Origin: Neoarius graeffei
Taxonomy: Eukaryota > Chordata > Actinopteri > Siluriformes > Ariidae
Assembly: GCF_027579695.1 (NCBI RefSeq)
Contig: NC_083576.1
Location: forward strand, 40,249,260 to 40,313,259
Reading direction: 5' to 3'
Length of the DNA stretch: 64,000 bases
A program made the position numbers and the translations under genes. Shown in pieces: positions 33,005 to 44,455 of the stretch (positions are counted from its first letter, which is position 1; each line of letters opens with the position of its first letter). A model generated the notes under the pieces. The model was given only the letters and a program-made list of their open reading frames with translations, searched no databases and was not told the origin of the DNA.

Positions 33005-34604
33005 CAGTGGTGCTTAAAAGTTTGTGAACCCTTTAGAATTTTCTATATTTCTGCATAAATATGACCTAAAACAACATCAGATTTTCACACAAGTCCTAAA
33101 AGTAGATAAAGAGAACCCAGTTAAACAAATAAGACAAAAATATCATATGTGGTCATTTATTTATTGAGGAAAATGATCCAATATTACATATCTGTGAGTG
33201 GCAAAAGTATGTGAACCTCAGTATCTGGTGTGACCCCATTGTGCAGCAATAACTGCAACTAAACATTTCCCATAACTGTTGATCAGTCTTGCACACCAAC
33301 TTGGAGGAATTTTAGCCCATTCCTCCGTACAGAACAGCTTCAACTCTGGGATGTTGGTAGGTTTCCTCACATGAACTGCTCGCTTCAGGTCCTTCCACAA
33401 CATTTCGATTGGATTAAGGTCAGGATTTTGACTTGGCCATTCCAAAACATTAACTTTATTCTTCTTTAACCATTCTTTGGTAGAATGACGTGTGCTTAGG
33501 GTTGTTGTCTTGCTGCATGACCCACCTTCTCTTGAGATTGAGTTCATGGACAGATGTCCTGACATTTTCCTTTAGAATTCACTGGTATAATTCAGAATTC
33601 ATTGTTCCATCAATGATGGCAAGCTGTCCTGGCCCAGATGCAGCAAAACAGGCCCAAACCACGATACTACCACCACCATGTTTCACAGATGGGATAAGGT
33701 TCTTATGCTGGAATGCAGTGTTTTCCTTTCTCCAAACATAATGCTTCTCATTTAAACCAAAAAGTTCTATTTTGGTCTCATCCATCCACAAAACATTTTT
33801 CCAATAGTCTTCTGGCTTTGTCCACGTGATCTTTAGCAAACTGCAGATGAGCAGCAATGTTCTTTTCGGAGAGCAGTGGCTTTCTCCTTGCAACCCTGCC
33901 AGGCACACCATAGTTGTTCAGTGTTCTCCTGATGGTGGACTCATGAACATTAACATTAGCCAATGTGAGAGAGGCCTTCAGTTGCTTAGAAGTTACTCTG
34001 GGGTCGTTTGTGACCTCGCCAACTATTACACGCCTTGCTCTTGGAGTGATCTTTGTTGGTCAACCACTCCTGGGGACAGTAACAATGGTCTTGAATTTCC
34101 TCCATTTGTACACAGTCTGTCTGACTGTGGATTGGTGGAGTCCAAACTCTTGAGATGGTTTTGTAACCTTTTCCAGCCTGATGAGCATCAACAACGCTTT
34201 TTCTGAGGTCCTCAGAAATCTCCTTTGTTTGTGCCATGATAAACTTCCACAAACATGTGTTGTGAAAATCAGACTTTGATAGATCTCTGTTCTTTAATTA
34301 AAACAGGGTGCCCACTCACACCTGATTGTCATCCCATTGATTGAAAACACCTGACTTTAATTTCACCTTCAAATGAACTGCTAATCCTAGAGGTTCACAT
34401 ACTTTTGCCACTCACAGATGTGTGACATTGGATCATTTTCCTCAATAAATAAATGACCACATATGATATTTTTGTCTTATTTGTTTAACTGGGTTCTCTT
34501 TATCTACTTTTAGGACTTGTGTGAAAATCTGATGTTGTTTTAGGTCATATTTATGCAGAAATATAGAAAATTCTAAAGGGTTCACAAACTTTCAAGCACC
34601 ACTG
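33005..34604 (-). mobile_element. Full-length Tc1-like transposon (1600 bp)
   Basis: The terminal repeats CAGTGGTGCTTAAAAGTTTG and CAAACTTTCAAGCACCACTG are perfect inverted copies for the first 20 bp shown. TA flanks both sides (33003-33004 and 34605-34606). The length is exactly typical. Two other copies occur at 49843-51262 and, partial, at 17896-18222. Confidence 0.95.
33216..34237 (-). pseudogene. Tc1 transposase with several frameshifts
   Basis: On the minus strand the start at 34237 reads MAQTKEISEDLRKSVVDAHQ. After a frameshift, fragments ESTIRRTLNNYGVPGRVARR and [11 protein letters not shown] (first catalytic D) appear. The second D lies in QQDNNPKHT near 33505. A final block has [17 protein letters not shown] (catalytic E) and ends AVIAAQWGHTRY. 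All three catalytic residues remain, but at least three frame breaks make it inactive. Confidence 0.9.
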
Positions 34605-34770
34605 TATTATAGTAATGCTTCAAATTATTATTACAATACTAATATACTTTTAATAGAGGAAGGCATCACATGGGCCTTGAAGCCACAGACAATAGTATGA
34701 AATACAGATTTCTAAAGGTTGCATACCTGCAGACCTTTGGATAATCTGGATGCAGTCCAGAAATTGACAC

Positions 34771-34772
<2 letters not shown>

Positions 34773-34832
<60 letters not shown>
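34773..34832. repeat. (GAAA)n tail of the split SINE
   Basis: About fifteen AAAG/GAAA units, the reverse of a (CTTT)n tail, end the SINE that continues at 34833. Confidence 0.93.
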
Positions 34833-35168
34833 CACAACTTTATTCATCACACACTTGTGAAATTCCTCTCTGCATTTAACCCATCTGAAGCAGTGAACAC
34901 ACACATGAGCAATGAGCAAACACACACTCAGAGCAGTGGGCAGCCATGCTAACAGCACCTGGGGAGCAGTTGGGAGTTTGGTGCCTCGCTCAAGGGCACC
35001 TCAGCCCAAGGCTGTCCCATATTAACCTAACCACATGTCTTTGGACTGTGGGGGAAACCGAAGCACCCGGAGGAAACCCACGCAAACACAGGGAGAACAT
35101 GCAAACTCCACACAGAAAGGCCCCCGCTGGCCACTGGGCTCGAACCCAGAACCTTCTTGCTGTGAAGC
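34833..35168 (-). repeat. SINE with (CTTT)n tail, 3' part; head at 42950-42988
   Basis: Reversed, this holds the tRNA-headed SINE body (GGAGTTTGCATGTTCTCCC) followed by a second 3' module (GGGTTAAATGCAGAGAGGAA, ACAAGTGTGTGATGAATAAA). That module is also present at 52030-52248 and 62848-63030. It breaks off at CTTCTTGCTGTGAAGCC, and the missing head (GCTAACCAC...CACCATGCTGCC) reappears at 42950-42988. The two pieces together are flanked by GACACAG (34766-34772 and 42989-42995), a likely target duplication. The LINE between them was inserted later. Confidence 0.85.
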
Positions 35169-35435
35169 CAAGTCAAGTCAAGTCAAGTCAAGTAGCTTTT
35201 ATTTGTCCCAGCTTGGGCAATTGTTTTGCAGTAATAGTACACACGTACGCACAACACTCACGCTTCCACAAGACAATGTAAAGAATCACACAAAAGGTTA
35301 AAAATAATAAATAAGATTCAATGGAGGAGGAGTGGGTGCATAGTGTAAAAATTAAAATAATAAAATAGATGCAGTGGGGAAATGAAAAGCCCGCTGTTAA
35401 GATACCTAAAAATGAGTACACAACCTGGCATATGG

Positions 35436-36019
35436 CTATCTGTGTTTCCTAGTAGAGTTTAGCAGCTGAACAGCAGAAGGTATAAAAGAGTGCTTGTACC
35501 TGTTGGTCCGGGCTAATGGATATTTAAAACGGGAGCCAGAAGGCAAAAGCTGAAATTCACTGTGCAGAGGATGGGTGTAATTATCCAAAATAGATTCAGC
35601 TTTCCTGATTACCTGCTCTTCATACAATGCAGTCATACTTTTCTGTTGAACACCAGTTACATTACTGCATACCTTAATGATCTTAGAAATGGCATTTTTG
35701 TTTTTCACATTGAGAAATGCATACCAACAGATAGCAGAGAAAGTAAGTATGGATTCAATGAAAGATCTATAAAACATGGTCATTAAAGACTTGTCAACAT
35801 GAAACCTTGCCAGCTTCCTGAGACAGTATAAGCGCTGCTGCCCTTTCTTACACAACATGTCTGTGTTACTGGTAAAAGTCAATTTGTCATCAATAATGGA
35901 ACCCAGGTATTTGTATTGATGAACAATTTCAATGTCCTGCCCGTTAATCTTAGTTGTAGTTGGGTTGCAGATGATGTGTCTAAAATCAATACACATGTCC
36001 TTGGTTTTAGACACATTTA
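35436..36019 (-). CDS. LINE reverse transcriptase, C-terminal part
   Basis: This continues the frame of 40430-42815 beyond the insertion, with NVSKTKDMCIDF, HQYKYLGSIIDDKLTF, MTMFYRSFIESILTFSAICW and a terminal FQLLPSGSRFKYPLARTNRY then SFIPSAVQLLN. These are the conserved thumb and C-terminal motifs of Rex1/CR1-like LINEs. Stop at 35436-35438. The first base triplet overlaps the TTA target duplication (36017-36019). Confidence 0.92.
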
Positions 36020-36359
36020 GGCCCTGTCCACATGACAACGGATTCAGGTGAATCTGATACAATTGTTTATTGTTTCGGCCTGGCGTCCACACGGCACCAG
36101 CGTTTTGGGTGCCTCAAAATGCAATCTTTTGAGAACGGGTTCCAGAGTGGAAAGATCTGGCAACGTTGCTGTTGCGAAGTCATCTGGATGAGTAGAACGG
36201 ATTTGTTTACGATGACGTCACAACCACATGTGCTTCACGCCGGGTAGAAGTGTAACGAACTCGATGCGAGTTGTCAACAAATCCTATAACTTGGTTCATG
36301 AAACGCGCTTACAAAATATTTTCACTGTGAATATTTATTGTGTAATGGTGCAAAGTGAG

Positions 36360-36395
<36 letters not shown>

Positions 36396-36632
36396 GCTCT
36401 TAGGACAGAGTCAATCCCGCCAGCAAAAATAGGGAAAAAAAGGAGCGATCTCACCTCTTCAGATGTTGGTTTAAGTCCTACAATACATTCCTCAAAAAGG
36501 GCATAGGAGAACAAATTAATCCATCAACGTGTAGCATTCAATTTATTCCGGACCATTAAAGACGCCGCCTTCCGCATAGAATCATACGTCATCCTCGTCG
36601 CCATATTGGATAGGTCAAAGCGGAGAATAAAG

Positions 36633-36712
36633 ATGCCTCATTCATGTGCTGCGTTTAACTGTACCAACAGGTTTGCCGTCCAAACGAGATCACATGGGAT
36701 TACCTTTCACAG
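36633..36712 (+). CDS. THAP-domain first exon of unit 1
   Basis: The exon runs from ATG to a donor CAG|GTGAGA. Its 26 codons plus two bases read MPHSCAAFNCTNRFAVQTRS then HGITFH. This is the start of a THAP zinc finger (MP-x-x-C-x4-C, then GITFHRFP in relatives). Only this copy has its ATG. Related exon copies at about 38541-38611, 38745-38812, 39847-39914 and 40056-40113 keep the rest and the donor, but each lost the start and first residues. Following THAP exons and a transposase are not present. Confidence 0.75.
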
Positions 36713-37031
36713 GTGAGACTGGAAAAATACTTTTCATTGTATTTGGTCATTATAATGTAATTTTACGAACAGATTTTTCTGACTTTGTGGCTAATATGAA
36801 GTCTCGCGCATAATAGTTTATGCGCGTGCATCCTTACTTCTTCTATTGTTCTGGTGTCTCCGAAGGGACCGTCTTACAGCGCCCCTAGAGGTGTGGCATG
36901 TGTATTGCATCATTTTCAGCAAGCATTGCGTTGCCATATGGACCTGATATTTTACTGATCATTGCCCATTTGGACGCGATATTTTTTAAATAAAATCTTG
37001 TTGCCGTTGTCGTGTGGATGTAGCCTTAGGC

Positions 37032-37694
37032 CAAGTTTACATTAGACCGTATCTGTCTCGTTTTCTTCGCGGATGCACTGTCCGTTTACATTAAACTGCC
37101 TGGAAACGCCGGGAAACGGGAATCCGCCAGGGTCCACGTATTCAATCCAGATCGTGTGTGGTCCGGTGCTGTGTAAACATTGAGAATACGCAGATACGCT
37201 GTGCTGAGCTCTAGCTGGCGTCATCATTGGACAACGTCACTGTGACATCCACCTTCCTGATTCGCTGGCGTTGGTCATGTGACGCGACTGCTGAAAAACG
37301 GCGCGGACTTCCGCCTTGTATCACCTTTCATTAAAGAGTATAAAAGTATGAAAACTGCAAATACTAATGCAAATACTGCCCATTGTGTAGTTATGATTGT
37401 CTTTAGGCTTGCCATCCTTCCACTTGCAAGTGGTAAGTGATATGCACTGAGATCACACACACAGCGGCTCAGTACCAAATCACTGCTTGTGCGCTATACT
37501 CGCGCGCTCTGTGAGCTGCGCAGGGCCAGAGTGTGCACCCTCCAGAGGGCACTCGCTGTTCAGGGCGGAGTGATTTGGAGCGCAGGATGCCTGCGGAGCC
37601 GAGCGTATCCGTGTATTGGTGTTGCTGTGTGCACACTAATCGTTTTAAAAACGTTAATCTGATGATCCGCTGATACGGTCTAATGTAAACCCCA
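37032..37694. mobile_element. hAT-like MITE with an 8-bp target duplication
   Basis: Its ends CAAGTTTACATTAGACCGTA and TACGGTCTAATGTAAACCCC are inverted repeats. It is flanked on both sides by a perfect CCTTAGGC (37024-37031 and 37695-37702). That duplicated word is the junction between THAP units 1 and 2, so the MITE landed exactly there. It has no coding capacity. Confidence 0.85.
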
Positions 37695-40429
37695 CCTTAG
37701 GCCCTGTCCACACGGCAATGGATTCAGGTGACTCCGATACAATTGCTTATCGTTTAGGCCTGGCGTCCACACGGCGCCGGCGTTTTGGGTGCCCAAAACG
37801 CAATCTTTTTGAGAACGGGTCCCAGAGTGGAAAGACCTGGCAACGTTGCCGTTGTGAAGTCGTCTGGATGAGTAGAACAGATTTGTTTACGATGACGTCA
37901 CAACCACATGACTGTGAGTGCTTCACGCCGGGTAGAAGTGTAACGAATATCACCAGGAAAAAGCCTTACAGAGCACTAGTGAGAGTGAAACACAAGCTTG
38001 GATATTATTATTATTATTATTATGTTCAGTGTTAGTTCACAGTAGTAATGCAAGAAGCAGAATAGTGACAGTAATAGTGAAGCAAAAACATGCAATTGTA
38101 CAAACACTGCAGCTCTACAGCAAAATATTAATTTATGAAATGGTCTGATTCTTAACACCAGTAGTGCCAATGATCTTCTCATTGCGATGCGATGCGAGTT
38201 GTCAACAAATCCTATAACTTGGTTCATGAAACGTGCTTACAAAGTATTTTCACTGTGAATATTTATTGTGTAATGGTGCAAAGTGAGAGAGAGAGACTCT
38301 GCCCTTAGGGCAGAGTCAATCCTGCCAGCAAAAATAGGGAAAAAAAGGAGCGATCTCGCCTCTTCAGATGTTGATTTAAGTCCGACAATACATTCCTCAA
38401 AAAGGGTGTAGAGGAGCAAATTAATCCATCAACGTGTAACATTCAATTTATTCCGGACCATTAAAGACGCCGCCTTCCGCGTAGAATCATACATCATCCT
38501 CGCCGCCATATTGGATAGGTCAAAGCGGAGAATAAAGATTCATGTGCTGCCTTTAACTGTACCAACAGGTTTACCGTCCAAACGAGATCACATGGGATTA
38601 CCTTTCACAGGTGAGAAACAACAAATTAATCCATCAACGTGTAGTATTCAATTTATTCCGGACCATTAAAGACGACGCCTTCCGTGTAGAATCATACGTC
38701 ATCCTCGCCGCCATATTGGAGAGGTCAAAGCGGAGAATAAAGATTAGCTGCGTTTAACTGTACCAACAGGTTTGCCGTCCAAACGAGATCACATGGGATT
38801 ACCTTTCACAGGTGAGACTGGAAAAATACTTTTCATTGTATTTGGTCATTATAATGTAATTTTACGAACAGATTTTCCTGACTTTGTGGCTAATATGAAG
38901 TCTCGCGCATAATAGTTTATGCGCATGCGTCCTTACTTCTTCTATTGTTCTGGTGTCTCCGAAGGGACCGTCTTACAGCGCCCCTAGAGGTGTGGCATGT
39001 GTATTGCATCGTTTTCAGCAAGCGTTGCGTTGCCATATGGACCTGATATTTTACTGATCGTTGCCCATTTGGACGCGATATATGTTTAAATAACATCTCG
39101 TTGCCTTTGTCGTGTGGATGTAGCCAGGCCTGGCGTCCACACGGCACCGGCGTTTTGGGTGCCCAAAACGCAATCTTTTTGAGAACGGGTTCCAGAGTGG
39201 AAAGATCTGGCAACGTTGCCGTTGTGAAGTCGTCTGGATGAGTAGAACGGATTTGTTTACGATGACGTCACAACCACATGACTGTGAGTGCTTCATGCCG
39301 GGTAGAAGTGTAACGAATATCACCAGGAAAAAGCCTTACGGAGCACTAGTGAGAGTGAAACACGAGCTTGGATATTATTATTATTATTATGTTCAGTGTT
39401 AGTTCACAGTAGTAATGCAAGAAGCAGAATAGTGACAGTAATAGTGAAGCAAAAACATGCAATTGTACAAACACTGCAGCTCTACAGCAAAATATTAATT
39501 TATGAAATGGTCTGATTCTTAACACCAGTAGTGCCAATGATCTTCTCATTGCGATGCGAGTTGTCAACAAATCCTATAACTTGGTTCATGAAACGCGCTT
39601 ACAAAATATTTTCACTGTGAATATTTATTGTGTAATGGTGCAATCCCGCCAGCAAAAATAGGGGAAAAAAGGAGCGATCTCACCTCTTCAGATGTTGATT
39701 TAAGTCCGACAATACATTCCTCAAAAAGGTCGTAGAGGAGCAAATTAATCCAATTTATTCCAGACCATTAAAGACGCCGCCTTCCGCGTAGAATCATACG
39801 TCATCCTCGCCGCCATATTGGAGAGGTCAAAGCGGAGAATAAAGATTAGCTGCGTTTAACTGTACCAACAGGTTTTCTGTCCAAACGAGATCACATGGGA
39901 TTACCTTTCACAGGTGAGAAACAACAAATTAATTCCATCAACGTGTATCATTCACTTTATTCCGGACCATTGAAGACGCCGCCTTCCGCGTAGAATCATA
40001 CGTCATCCTCGCCGCCATTTTGGAAAGGTCAAAGCGGAGAATAAAGATTAGCTGCGTTTAACTGTACCAACAGGTTTTCTGTCCAAACGAGATCACATGG
40101 GATTACCTTTCACAGGTGAGACTGGAAAAATACTTTTCATTGTATTTGGTCATTATAATGTAATTTTACAAACAGATTTTCCTGACTTTGTGGCTAATAT
40201 GAAGTCTTGCGCATAATAGTTTATGCGCATGCGTCGTTACTTCTTCTATTGTTCTGGTGTCTCCGAAGGGACCGTCTTACAGCGCCCCTAGAGGTGTGGC
40301 ATGTGTATTGCATCGTTTTCAGCAAGCGTTGCGTTGCCATATGGACCTGATATTTTACTGATTGTTGCCCATTTGGACGCGATATATTTTTAAATAACAT
40401 CTCGTTGCCGTTGTCGTGTGGATGTAGCC

Positions 40430-42815
40430 TTAGTTCCAACATAGCTTCCTGACACCAATTAACAAAATAGTCCATGATAGGGCCATGTGTTGTTTCATTG
40501 TCCTCCAGCAGGCTCACAATGACTGTGTCGTCCGCAAACTTAACAATGTGGCGATTGTCAGTCTCAGAACGACAGTCGTCAGTGTAGAGAATGTATAAAA
40601 GAGGAGATAAAACGCAGCCTTGAGGAGAGCCTGTAGATGTAAAGGATAATCCAGATTGGTGACCATTTACTCTCACTCGCTGGGAACGGTTAGTGAGGAA
40701 ATCCAGAATCCAGCCAGAAATGCTGGGGTCCAGTTGGAAGTTATGTATGAGCTTCTGCACCAGCAGATGGGGCTGTATGGTGTTAAAGGCTGATGAAAAG
40801 TCTACAAACATTGTCCTGACATGGGTCTTTGAGCCCTCAAGGTGTTTAAGAATGAGGTTCAGCAGGGTTATGGTTGCATCCTGGACACCCCTGATGGTTC
40901 GGTATGCAAATTGTAGGGGGTCAAGCAGGTGGTTTGTCTTTACAATAATGTTCTTTTTAATCAGTCTTTCAAATGACTTCATTACAAGAGAGGTAAGAGC
41001 TATAGGCCTGAAGTCATTAAGGGTCTTTGGATTTTTATTTTTTGCAATAGGGACTATCATGGATTTTTTCCATAAATCAGGGACAGTCTGAAGGTCCAGA
41101 GACAAATTAAAAATGTATTTAAAAATAGGGCCAAGTTGCTCTGCACAGCAGGAGAGCAAACGACCACAAATATTGTCTGGTCCAGGGCTAGTCTTAACTT
41201 TGCAGTGTTCAAAAGTCTTAACCACACTGGATAGGGAAAAATGGGCAGCTGGCTGGGTGGTGGTTAGCAGGTCATTTTTGAGGTCTAAGATTTCATTTTT
41301 AAAATTATATTTCCTATCAAAACGTGTGTAAAATATATTTAACTCCTGAGCTAGGGTGGAGTCTGTTGGGTAACCCACCAAAGCAGTTTTTTTTTTAGGA
41401 GTTTTATCATTCAGCCCAACCATTGTTTTTACCGAGTCCCATGCTGAGCCTAGGTTATTTGTGCTCAATTTCATCTCAACTTTGCATTTGTATTCCATCT
41501 TAGCCCTTCTTATTTCACGTTTAATGTCTTTTTGAATGTTGTGTAATTCAATTATGTTATTTAGCTTAAATGCTTTCTTTTTCTGGTTTAACAGAGATTT
41601 CAAGTGATTGCTGACCCAGGGCTTATTATTGGGGTATGTTTTGACGACTTTGGTGGGGATGACAGTGTCCTCACAATAAGTCACCCATGAGCTGACTACA
41701 TCAGTGAGCTCATGTACGTCTTGGGATGACTGAATGAACTCCTCCCAAACAGTGCAGTCCAGGCACCCCTGTAGAGTCAGCTTGGCCTCCTCGGTCCACA
41801 CTTTCACTGTTCTAGTGGTCACCTTCCCCCTCTGTAGGCGTGTGCGGTAGGCTGGGATGAGGTGCATGGTGTTGTGATCAGCAGAGCCCAGAGGAGGGAG
41901 AGGAATAGAGTCATAAGCACCTTTGATTGAACCAAAATTTTGTTTGAACCAAAAGCATTGATCCAAAATCTTGTCTTTTCTAGTGGGGCACAGTACATAT
42001 TTATAAAAACACTTCAGGACTTTTTCCAACGAGCAGTGGTTTAAGTCACCCAGAATCAGGTTGGGGGCGTCAGGAGAAAGTGCCTGTAGTTTATTCACCG
42101 TCTGTTGGATTAAATCCAATGCGGCGCTTTCGTTGGCTCTTGGGTGGATGTAAACAACAGTCACGAATATCTGCGGAAATTCCCGAGGCAGGTAGAAGGG
42201 GCGCAAGGAAATGGAGAGTAGTTCAGTGTCCTTAGTACGCAGTTGTTCTCTTACCAGTGTTGTTTTACACCAGCGCTCATTTATGTACAAACAGACACCA
42301 CCTCCGCGCGTCTTGCTGGTTGTCGAGGCATCCCTATCAGTGCGCAAAGGCAATCCGAAGCCATCGATCGCCAGGTTGCTGTCAGTGTCCATCTCCCCCA
42401 ACCAAGTTTCAGTCAGGGCGAGGATACACGCGTTCTTATACTCATGTTGGTAGCGAACAAGAGCTTGCAGATCATCGGTTTTATTCCGCAGAGATTGCGT
42501 GTTGGCTAAAATGATTGAAGGCAGGGGAATGCGTGCCAAGGGCCATCTTGATCGCTGCCGTACCCCGCCTCTCCTGCCTCGCTTCCTGATTTTGTGGCGC
42601 GGTGAGTTTGAAAAGTTTTTATTTGCACTGTCAGCGTAGAGTTCTGCGATGTTGGGAAACAACAGGTCCGGAGGTGGCCCAGCATCCACGGACTCTTTAA
42701 AACTCAGCAGAAAGTCCCTTGAGTATACAATCCGTGTAGGACTCGTCGTACTATGCCAGCTTGCTCCCAGACAAGCCCATAGTACAACTAGTGCGAAAAT
42801 AACACCCCACTCCAT
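40430..42815 (-). CDS. LINE endonuclease-reverse transcriptase, N-terminal and central part
   Basis: About 795 open codons. From around residue 100 the endonuclease reads IILANTQSLRNKTDDLQALV, ALTETWLGEMDTDS, LILGDLNHCSL and LGSADHNTMHLI, including the catalytic Asp/His residues of the AP-endonuclease fold. The reverse transcriptase follows with LNDFRPIALTSLVMKSFERL, MFVDFSSAFNTIQPHLL, GSPQGCVLSPLLYILYTDD and the catalytic FADD box (VKFADDTVIVSLL). The frame then runs into the inserted element and gains about 70 foreign residues before a stop at 40221. No separate ORF1 was seen. Such a protein nicks target DNA and primes reverse transcription there. Confidence 0.93.
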
Positions 42816-42949
42816 GTCGGCATGCTGTTTCGCCTTAAAAATGTGCGATGTTCGAGTTATTTACGTTTACGGCGAAATAGACACTTTATAAAACACTTTG
42901 TAAAACAAACAGAACAAACAAACGACACTCAACACTACAACTGCAGGTC

Positions 42950-42988
42950 GCTGCATGCTAACCACTTTCACCACCATGCTGCCCACAG
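42950..42988 (-). repeat. Detached head of the split SINE
   Basis: CTGCATGCTAACCACTTTCA and CCACCATGCTGCC equal the reversed tRNA-like head of the SINE (compare 8938-8966). It is separated from its body at 34833-35168 by the LINE insertion. Confidence 0.75.
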
Positions 42989-42995
42989 GACACAG

Positions 42996-44311
42996 TGCAA
43001 AGGTTATTTAATTAAAAGAAAATTAATTAAATATTTAATTAAAAGTTGAGAGCACTAGTAGTTGATCCAAATGATTACCCATCAGCTCAGTGGATAAAAA
43101 AAAAAAAAAATCGGATACATTTCATTCATATTCTGTCTTGAAATAGCTCAGAGCCGTTTCAGCATACAAGTCAGATAGGCTTTTAGGCATTTATCCAGTG
43201 CTGCCAAAACAAATTTGCAAAACTTCATGTTCTCATTTAGCTCCTCTGCATAACTTCCAATTAACAAAGCTCATCAGTCACAGAAGAATACAAGTAATTT
43301 TTCTCAATAAAAACAAAGGAGCTGAATACATCAAATAAATAGGGGAGAATGGGAAGACTTGGGATGGGGGAAATTTAGAACAGTTTGTATTCCCATAAAT
43401 TAATTTCAACCAGTTGGGTTTTAGAATAGATCAGAAGTTAGATGTTGCCTCTTAGAGTAACCTACTGCCTTTGGAGCCATGAAGCAAGGTCTGTGCAGTT
43501 AAATATTTTTTCAACCAAAACTTGTATTTTCTACTTTGCCTCCACCTCCATTCTATAGTGTAATATATGCTACTGAATTCAGGAGTTGTAAGGAATTCAA
43601 GTACGTAGCCTAGAGTTACCATATACAGTATTGTTTATTAAACTTAAGTTCTGACGAAAAAACACTGAAGGATTTTTTTTTAATGGCCAGATGGGGAGAG
43701 TTGGGACAGTTCATGCTAGTTTTTTTTGTGTGGTTTACAAATATAAAATTGTTTAAACATTTTTGTTAAAACTGTAGGCGTATGCCTGCATGAGGATTAA
43801 ACTTATTTCATTCATTCTTGAGAATGGAACTGTTTTGTCTCCTCAGGTTTTGGGTAAACTGACATTTTTCTATAGCTGTACCAGCATTGTGTGTTCATAC
43901 AGCTCATATATTACAAGTTTCGATAATAAATAAAATGTAAACATGCAGGCTTAGGTATTTGTTTGTTCCATGTCTCCCCACTATGTCCTAAGTGTCCCAA
44001 TATAATGTCCCATATCTCCCCTCAATGTCTCATATCTCTGCAAAAAACATTGACAGAAAAAGTGAAGCCTAAAGACCAGTACATGTGACAAGCTGAGAAA
44101 CTAATGTTGTGGCAAGAGGGTATAATAAATACTCTCCAATGCAATATGAATGTGACTGCTACCTGCAAAGAATTTCACACAGTCTACAAAAGCTGAAAAC
44201 TTGTGCCATGTCTCCCTGTTCTCCCCTAATTGCTGACTGCATTATCTATAGTATGCAGTGTGTGTGTGTGTGTCTGTGTGTGTGTGTCTGTGTGTGTGTG
44301 TACAGCCATAC
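42996..44311 (-). other. drp2 intron sequence, with a GT run next to the exon
   Basis: AT-rich, no recognised gene. A (GT)n run at about 44258-44301 lies within 12 bp of the exon end, on the donor side in gene orientation. Confidence 0.5.
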
Positions 44312-44455
44312 CTGTTCTCATTTTCCAGATGGGCTAGTGTGCGTTGCAGTTCCTCTTTGTTGTGGCAGTCAAGGTGGGTGAGGAAGTGTGACCCAGGCGG
44401 ATAGTCATGTACCAGAGCGGGGCTGGAATGACGCAGGAGGTACTGATCTTCATCC
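44312..44455 (-). CDS. drp2: Dystrophin-related protein 2, exon upstream of the coiled-coil exon
   Basis: The minus-strand acceptor is GACTCAG and the donor ACAG|GTATGG. One base, then 47 codons, then two bases; these two plus the first base of the next exon make AGG (Arg). It encodes DEDQYLLRHSSPALVHDYPP then EELQRTLAHLENEN. Human DRP2 has DEDQYLLRHSSP and [18 protein letters not shown] across this junction, so the match to drp2 is strong. Upstream exons (ZZ finger, EF-hands, WW, spectrin repeats) were not found in the window up to 64000. They are probably beyond it or missed among repeats. Confidence 0.93.

Larger units (their letters stand above)
36020..40429 (+). mobile_element. Tandem array of three THAP-exon DNA elements
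   Basis: The outer ends are GGCCCTGTCCACA (36020) and TGTGGATGTAGCC (40429). They form imperfect inverted repeats (GGCCCTGTCCACACG against GGCTACATCCACACG). TTA flanks both outer ends, and excision with one TTA restores the LINE frame. Inside are three head-to-tail units: 36020-37025, 37700-39125 and 39126-40429. The first junction also has TTA, now split by a hAT-like MITE. Unit 3 lacks its outermost 60 bp. Each unit has a CRE TGACGTCA (36213, 37893 and 39263) about 420 to 790 bp before its THAP exon. TTA duplication suggests PIF/Harbinger, whereas THAP suggests P or Kolobok; the class is unresolved. Confidence 0.82.
35169..42949 (-). mobile_element. Rex1/CR1-superclade LINE, interrupted by a THAP-element array
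   Basis: On the minus strand a long frame starts at 42815 with an AP-type endonuclease then a reverse transcriptase. After a 4.4-kb insertion (36020-40429) the frame resumes to a stop at 35436. The 3' end is a short tandem repeat of AAGTC on this strand (35170-35194), as is common for this group. The 5' region extends to about 42949, where the host SINE resumes. Removing the insertion together with one copy of the flanking TTA leaves one uninterrupted frame. The LINE was therefore coding-competent when it was hit. Confidence 0.92.
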
